Source: Stenogyne calaminthoides (Eukaryota; Streptophyta; Magnoliopsida; Lamiales; Lamiaceae). Taken from it: a stretch of 64,000 bases of DNA. The notes under the pieces are model-generated. The model was not told the origin of the DNA. It saw only the letters and a program-made list of their open reading frames with translations, and did no database searches. Where the stretch lies: positions 21,669,853-21,733,852 of the forward strand of contig JBBCBC010000002.1 in the NCBI GenBank assembly GCA_037126765.1. The letters are read 5' to 3'. Of this stretch, positions 60,254-64,000 are shown piece by piece. The position numbers were made by a program, and so were the translations under genes. Position 1 is the first letter of the stretch, and each line of letters begins with the position of its first letter.

Positions 60254-61696
60254 ACATCTTGTGTCAATATCCAGATCAACACAAAAGTATCACATAATTC
60301 GATCACATGGTTCATATTGAAATCTCAAAAAAATATGAACATGTATCAGCCAACATCTCAAAACAGTTTTAAATGAGCCTCTTAGAAGAGTCATCATTTA
60401 AATCACATTCAAGCAGGTTACAAACAAGAACAGTTACAAACCTTTAATTAAAAGAAAAATTAATTAATAGTTGGTGACCAATACAAAATTGATAGGGACT
60501 TCTGCGAAGTATATGCATATCAATTTTGACCTAAGTAATAACCATGATTAAATACAGAATTACTACTTCGTTTTGATCGAGCCTCTTGGGAGGGTCATCG
60601 TCGCCACTAATAATAATTCACAATCATCCTTTTGAGAATTTATTCATGTGAAAGCTTTCTTTTGGCCGTCATTTAGAGGGAATTTCTCCAAAAGATTTCA
60701 CAAATAAATAAATCATGGAGGTCAAAATTAATTTGATTCAAAAACCAAATTAATTGTTTGAAACATACTTAGTAATTTTTTGAATTTGAGATTTTTCGTT
60801 GAGCAATTCTCATGCAAACACATTTAAACAAAATTAAATAAAGCATAAGAAAATACAACAATAAATCAAGCAAAGCAAAAAATAAACATATTGGGCACAT
60901 ATTATCCAACTGTCATGGTTTGATTTTTCTTGGCTTGATTTTGAAAAAACACTGTCTTGGATTTCTCCCACTCGTTCGTCTCGAAAAAAAAATTCCATCT
61001 CGAATCGCCACTCCAAGTAGCTTGTAGCCGGGATGCACGTCCGCATCCATTTGCCCTTTAACCCGAAGCGACGCCCGCGTAGCCTAGGCCTGGTGTGCTG
61101 CGTCGCCCCATGGGTTTTTCGGCGACCTCGGCGGCGATGGGCGGGTTCGCCCTTATGCGTAGCGCCCGTGTGGCGTGCACGTCGCCCGTCGCTTCGGCCT
61201 CGCCTCGTCAAGATCGCCACGGTCTTGACGCGCCATGCGCTTCCGCCCGATCTCGAAGCCTTTCGCCCGCTCGGCTCGCCCAGCGCCCGTCTTGGCATCC
61301 GCCGTCTGCGTCATGCGTGTGCCTCCCTTAAGCGCGTTTAGCGCGACACACGCCTCCCGCGCCCGATTAGGATCGTTTTAATTTCTCGCCTCCGTCTTCG
61401 TCTTCGATCAGGTTACAATTTATTTAATGAGAAAATAAATATAAGTTAAATCTAGACTAGTCTATTACATTGAACCAATCAAATAGCCTAATCTACTCAT
61501 GGATTTTCTCACGAAAAAAACAAATTCGAACGAGTCGAATTAAAACCAAAACATACGCATAAAAATTAAACACATTAAATACCATGACAATTGGATACCT
61601 GCAAAATAGATCTAACAATTATACTATTAAATTTTCAATAAAATTTAATGACCAACATAATTTAAATAACAATTTAAATGCAGAGCTCGAAACCGA
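60254..61696 (-). other. Untranslated leader of outer copia element with GC-rich island
   Basis: This leader of about 1.4 kb between primer-binding site and gag is AT-rich except for 61,030-61,385, which is strongly GC-rich with many CGCC and GGCG repeats. Open frames on both strands there (61,033-61,341 plus; 61,298-60,834 minus) are what GC-richness alone would give, and no domain is seen. The rest shows nothing recognisable. Confidence 0.6.
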
Positions 61697-61709
61697 GGCT
61701 CTGATACCA
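61697..61709 (-). other. Primer-binding site of outer copia element
   Basis: TGGTATCAGAGCC on the minus strand, two bases from the LTR and complementary to initiator methionine tRNA, the usual primer for plant copia elements. Confidence 0.9.
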
Positions 61710-61711
61710 GT

Positions 61712-63433
61712 TGTTGGGAAATAAGGGGTGTCCGGATCTATTCGAGGTGAATTTAAATATATATTTAAATTAATCAATTAATTACTAACATGAATTAATC
61801 CTAAATAAATTCAACATAATAATTAAATAAATAAATAAGCAACATGCGTACACGTAATCCACGTAAATCCTAAGCATGCGGAATCTAGGAGTTACGAGAT
61901 TACTTACCTCTTGTAGAGACAACCGTTGAGACGATAGATCAACCCAAAGAGCCTTCCCAAATACGTCCCACGTCCACGAACGTAATCTGGTGGAAGGATT
62001 CTCAACGAACGATTTTAATTTAAAGGAGAAAAATAAAATATTTGCCACCACCTTTGTGGATTTCTAATTTTTCCAACACATGGAATTGCACTGGGGATGA
62101 AAAATTCATCCCCTATTTATAGGACTAGGGGGGACGAAAATTTTGGTTAAGTTGGACTTTGGAAAATTTCCTTGCTTCTTTCTCAAGATACAATCTAGAA
62201 TATATCCAATATATTCTATTTCCCAAAATATCTCCCAACAAAATCTTCTCCTCCTTTCTTGCTCCTCAATTTTCGAAAATTTCATCCAAGTAGGGAAGAA
62301 ATAAGATCTTTTTCCTTTCTTGAATTTATGGGATAAACTTGTATCTCAAGAATACTTATTCCATAAGATCTTTCCAAGAAAATCAAGAAAAAATCTTTTT
62401 CTCTTTCCTACCTATTTTTTTCCGAAAATTATCATGGAAAAAATAGGTAAAATATTTTCTTCGTCTTTTCATTAATTGGACTTTAAGTTGGGCTATTTGA
62501 GGGGGCCTTTAGGAGAATTAAGATTGGACCTCCAATGGGCTATGAAACTTTAATATTTAGCCAAAATATTATTCAAGCCCATTAATATTAGTTTATTCCA
62601 CTATAAAATTAATATTGAACTATCCATCTTAACCCACATTACGACTTCACAATAATATGGCTCCCGGTCGTTATTTCCCGTGTTTAAGATTATCTTAGTC
62701 CATTAATTAATTAAGCCACTGAACAGACTTTATATTAATTAATATCTATGTCCTTGGAGTAAAGACATCTCAACATTATTATCCATACCGGAAATAAATT
62801 TCCACTTGCAAGATTTGGTATGATAAAGATTTTGAGCCCACCAAGGGGACAAATCAAGCAAGATGTGCTTGCACACGATTCTCCGTATTAAATCTTAGCA
62901 ATCGTCGTGTAATCAATAATATTGTCCAAGATATAAGGTATCGAATCGCATTGATTCTCTTCCCATCATAAGTCAAAATAATAATTATTAATTTCACAAG
63001 ATCATATTTAAGGAATGAAGATTAAGAAATAACGAACCACTGAGGTCTAATTCTTGTATATTCAGTACCGAAGAATTTATCCTCCTGTAGGTCCTATTCA
63101 GCGCATCATAATGCACTAGTGTAATCTCTTGGTCAAGACAAGTCAATCTGAGCCTTACACTTCAACCTTTCATGATGGATTGTTCATTTTCATCTGGGTT
63201 GTGAATTTGTACTTAATCACGAGGGACTGTTAATTTGATCTTCTGTGATCTGGTATCACCAAATTAACTTCAACGTAATACGTACTCACTTATCGAACAG
63301 GTTTGCAATAAATATATATAACATTCATTCATATTTAGTGCAACAGTGATAAATAATTTATTTCAGTAAATAAACAAGAAATTCAGTTTGGTTATACAAA
63401 GTAAAAAACATACTTTTCAGTATAACCCCAACA
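61712..63433 (-). repeat. 5' LTR of outer copia element
   Basis: 1,722 bp with TG...CA ends, followed on the right by the target duplication GAAGC and the start of the hAT coding sequence. The TATA box is at 62,115-62,121 on the minus strand. It is the promoter LTR for the minus-strand gag-pol. Confidence 0.9.
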
Positions 63434-63486
63434 GAAGCCGCTGGAGTAGAATGAACAGTATGAGCTGCTGATTGTGAATCATCCAT
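63434..63486 (-). pseudogene. hAT transposase, N-terminal coding end
   Basis: The start codon at 63,486 opens MDDSQSAAHTVHS and runs to the TSD GAAGC at 63,434-63,438. The frame continues at 36,967 on the far side of the inserted copia element with a Ser/Ala/Thr-rich stretch before the BED region. This join and the matching GAAGC at 36,963-36,967 show that one exon was split by the insertion. Confidence 0.75.
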
Positions 63487-64000
63487 TTTTCTACAAACTA
63501 CAAAGAATAAAAATCAGAAAAAAGGGGTTTGTTGTTTCAACTTTCAACTACTGCACAAGAATCAATGACATAAGAGCAGTAAAGATTGATCATTGATTGT
63601 TTTATATCAATTAATTGAAGGAATATGAATCTAAAAAGGGGAATCAATATCCATAATTCTTGCAAGAAATTCTTAAGCATCTTCTTGATCTTTATTATTA
63701 TATTCTACTTTATCCACAACTCATCATCAATTTCAAACACATAACACTCAGCCATGCACAATGTTAATCAACACCCAGGCAACAACTACTCATAACATAA
63801 ACATCGCATCTCATGAGAAAAAATCCACAGGACAGAGGATGTCATAAATTAATAATCGCAAATGAATTAAAGAAAATCCCAAAAGCTACAAATTAAACAT
63901 GCCAAACAAAAACTAGCACCACAGCCTACTGGTGCACAATTATATTAACAATTAAATAAGAATACCCTTTAATTCATAAGAAGCTAGCTGTATTTGATTC
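63487..64000. other. Upstream flank of hAT transposase
   Basis: AT-rich sequence upstream of the hAT start codon, probably its leader and promoter and possibly an intron. No terminal inverted repeat is visible before the window ends. No other gene is seen. Confidence 0.4.

Larger units (their letters stand above)
36968..63433 (-). mobile_element. Ty1-copia LTR retrotransposon, outer element of the right nest
   Basis: LTRs of 1,721 and 1,722 bp (36,968-38,688 and 61,712-63,433) start TGTTGGGAAATAAGGGG and end ACCCCAACA on the plus strand. They are flanked by GAAGC at 36,963-36,967 and 63,434-63,438. The primer-binding site is at 61,697-61,709 and the purine tract AAGTGGGAT at 38,689-38,700, both reading minus. 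Domain order gag, protease, integrase, RT, RNase H identifies Ty1-copia. Gag and integrase motifs suggest the Tork/Angela group, but that is tentative. Two later insertions lie inside: a Sirevirus-type element in gag and a solo LTR in RT. Net length without them is about 8.95 kb. Nonsense changes show it is inactive. Confidence 0.9.

Noticed and set aside
61033..61341. 102-codon plus-strand frame and overlapping frames in the GC-rich leader
   Set aside because: Several frames on both strands are open at once, as expected from high GC content. There is no domain, and the position is the untranslated leader of a copia element.

Overview
This is a stretch of flowering-plant nuclear DNA, most likely eudicot. 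It is AT-rich and has one intron-rich gene with GT-AG introns. Nearly everything else is plant transposable elements: Stowaway and PIF/Harbinger-type MITEs, CACTA, hAT, Helitron, a tRNA-derived SINE, Ty1-copia including Sirevirus-type elements, and a Ty3-gypsy-like element with an initiator-Met-tRNA primer site. I cannot name the species.

The left third (1-19,600) is a gene neighbourhood. A decayed tandem array split by a MITE (60-1,087) is followed by further MITEs, a truncated CACTA element with a broken transposase (2,635-5,007), AT-rich intergenic DNA, and an hAT-type non-autonomous element with an 8-bp target duplication and a SINE inside it (7,599-8,453). The only apparently intact cellular gene is on the minus strand at 9,954-17,008. 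Its eight exons join in frame to about 616 codons and encode a mitochondrial AAA ATPase of the ATAD3 family. At least four of its introns carry MITE-like insertions.

The middle (19,600-34,100) is a nest built on a decayed Helitron helicase. A non-autonomous gypsy-like LTR element (20,606-33,535, TSD TCTTC) split the helicase. One of its LTRs was later hit by a Sirevirus-type copia element (20,787-30,945, TSD near GCATC), which is heavily decayed.

The right half (34,100-64,000) is a second nest, built in an hAT transposase gene on the minus strand (34,561-63,486). A copia element with 1.72-kb LTRs (36,968-63,433, TSD GAAGC) landed in its N-terminal coding region. That copia element was later hit twice: in gag by a full-length Sirevirus-type element (44,135-59,638, TSD TATTC), and in the reverse transcriptase by a solo LTR of a related type (39,801-41,810). 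All the autonomous elements read on the minus strand and carry stops and frameshifts.

The least ordinary signal is in the two Sirevirus-type copies. Downstream of pol both contain what looks like a divergent promoter pair: a sense TATA box ahead of a third ORF and an antisense TATA box ahead of a small antisense ORF with a conserved 3' end. Both copies also share a YVGD variant of the reverse-transcriptase YVDD motif. I saw no CRISPR array, rRNA or functional tRNA gene.
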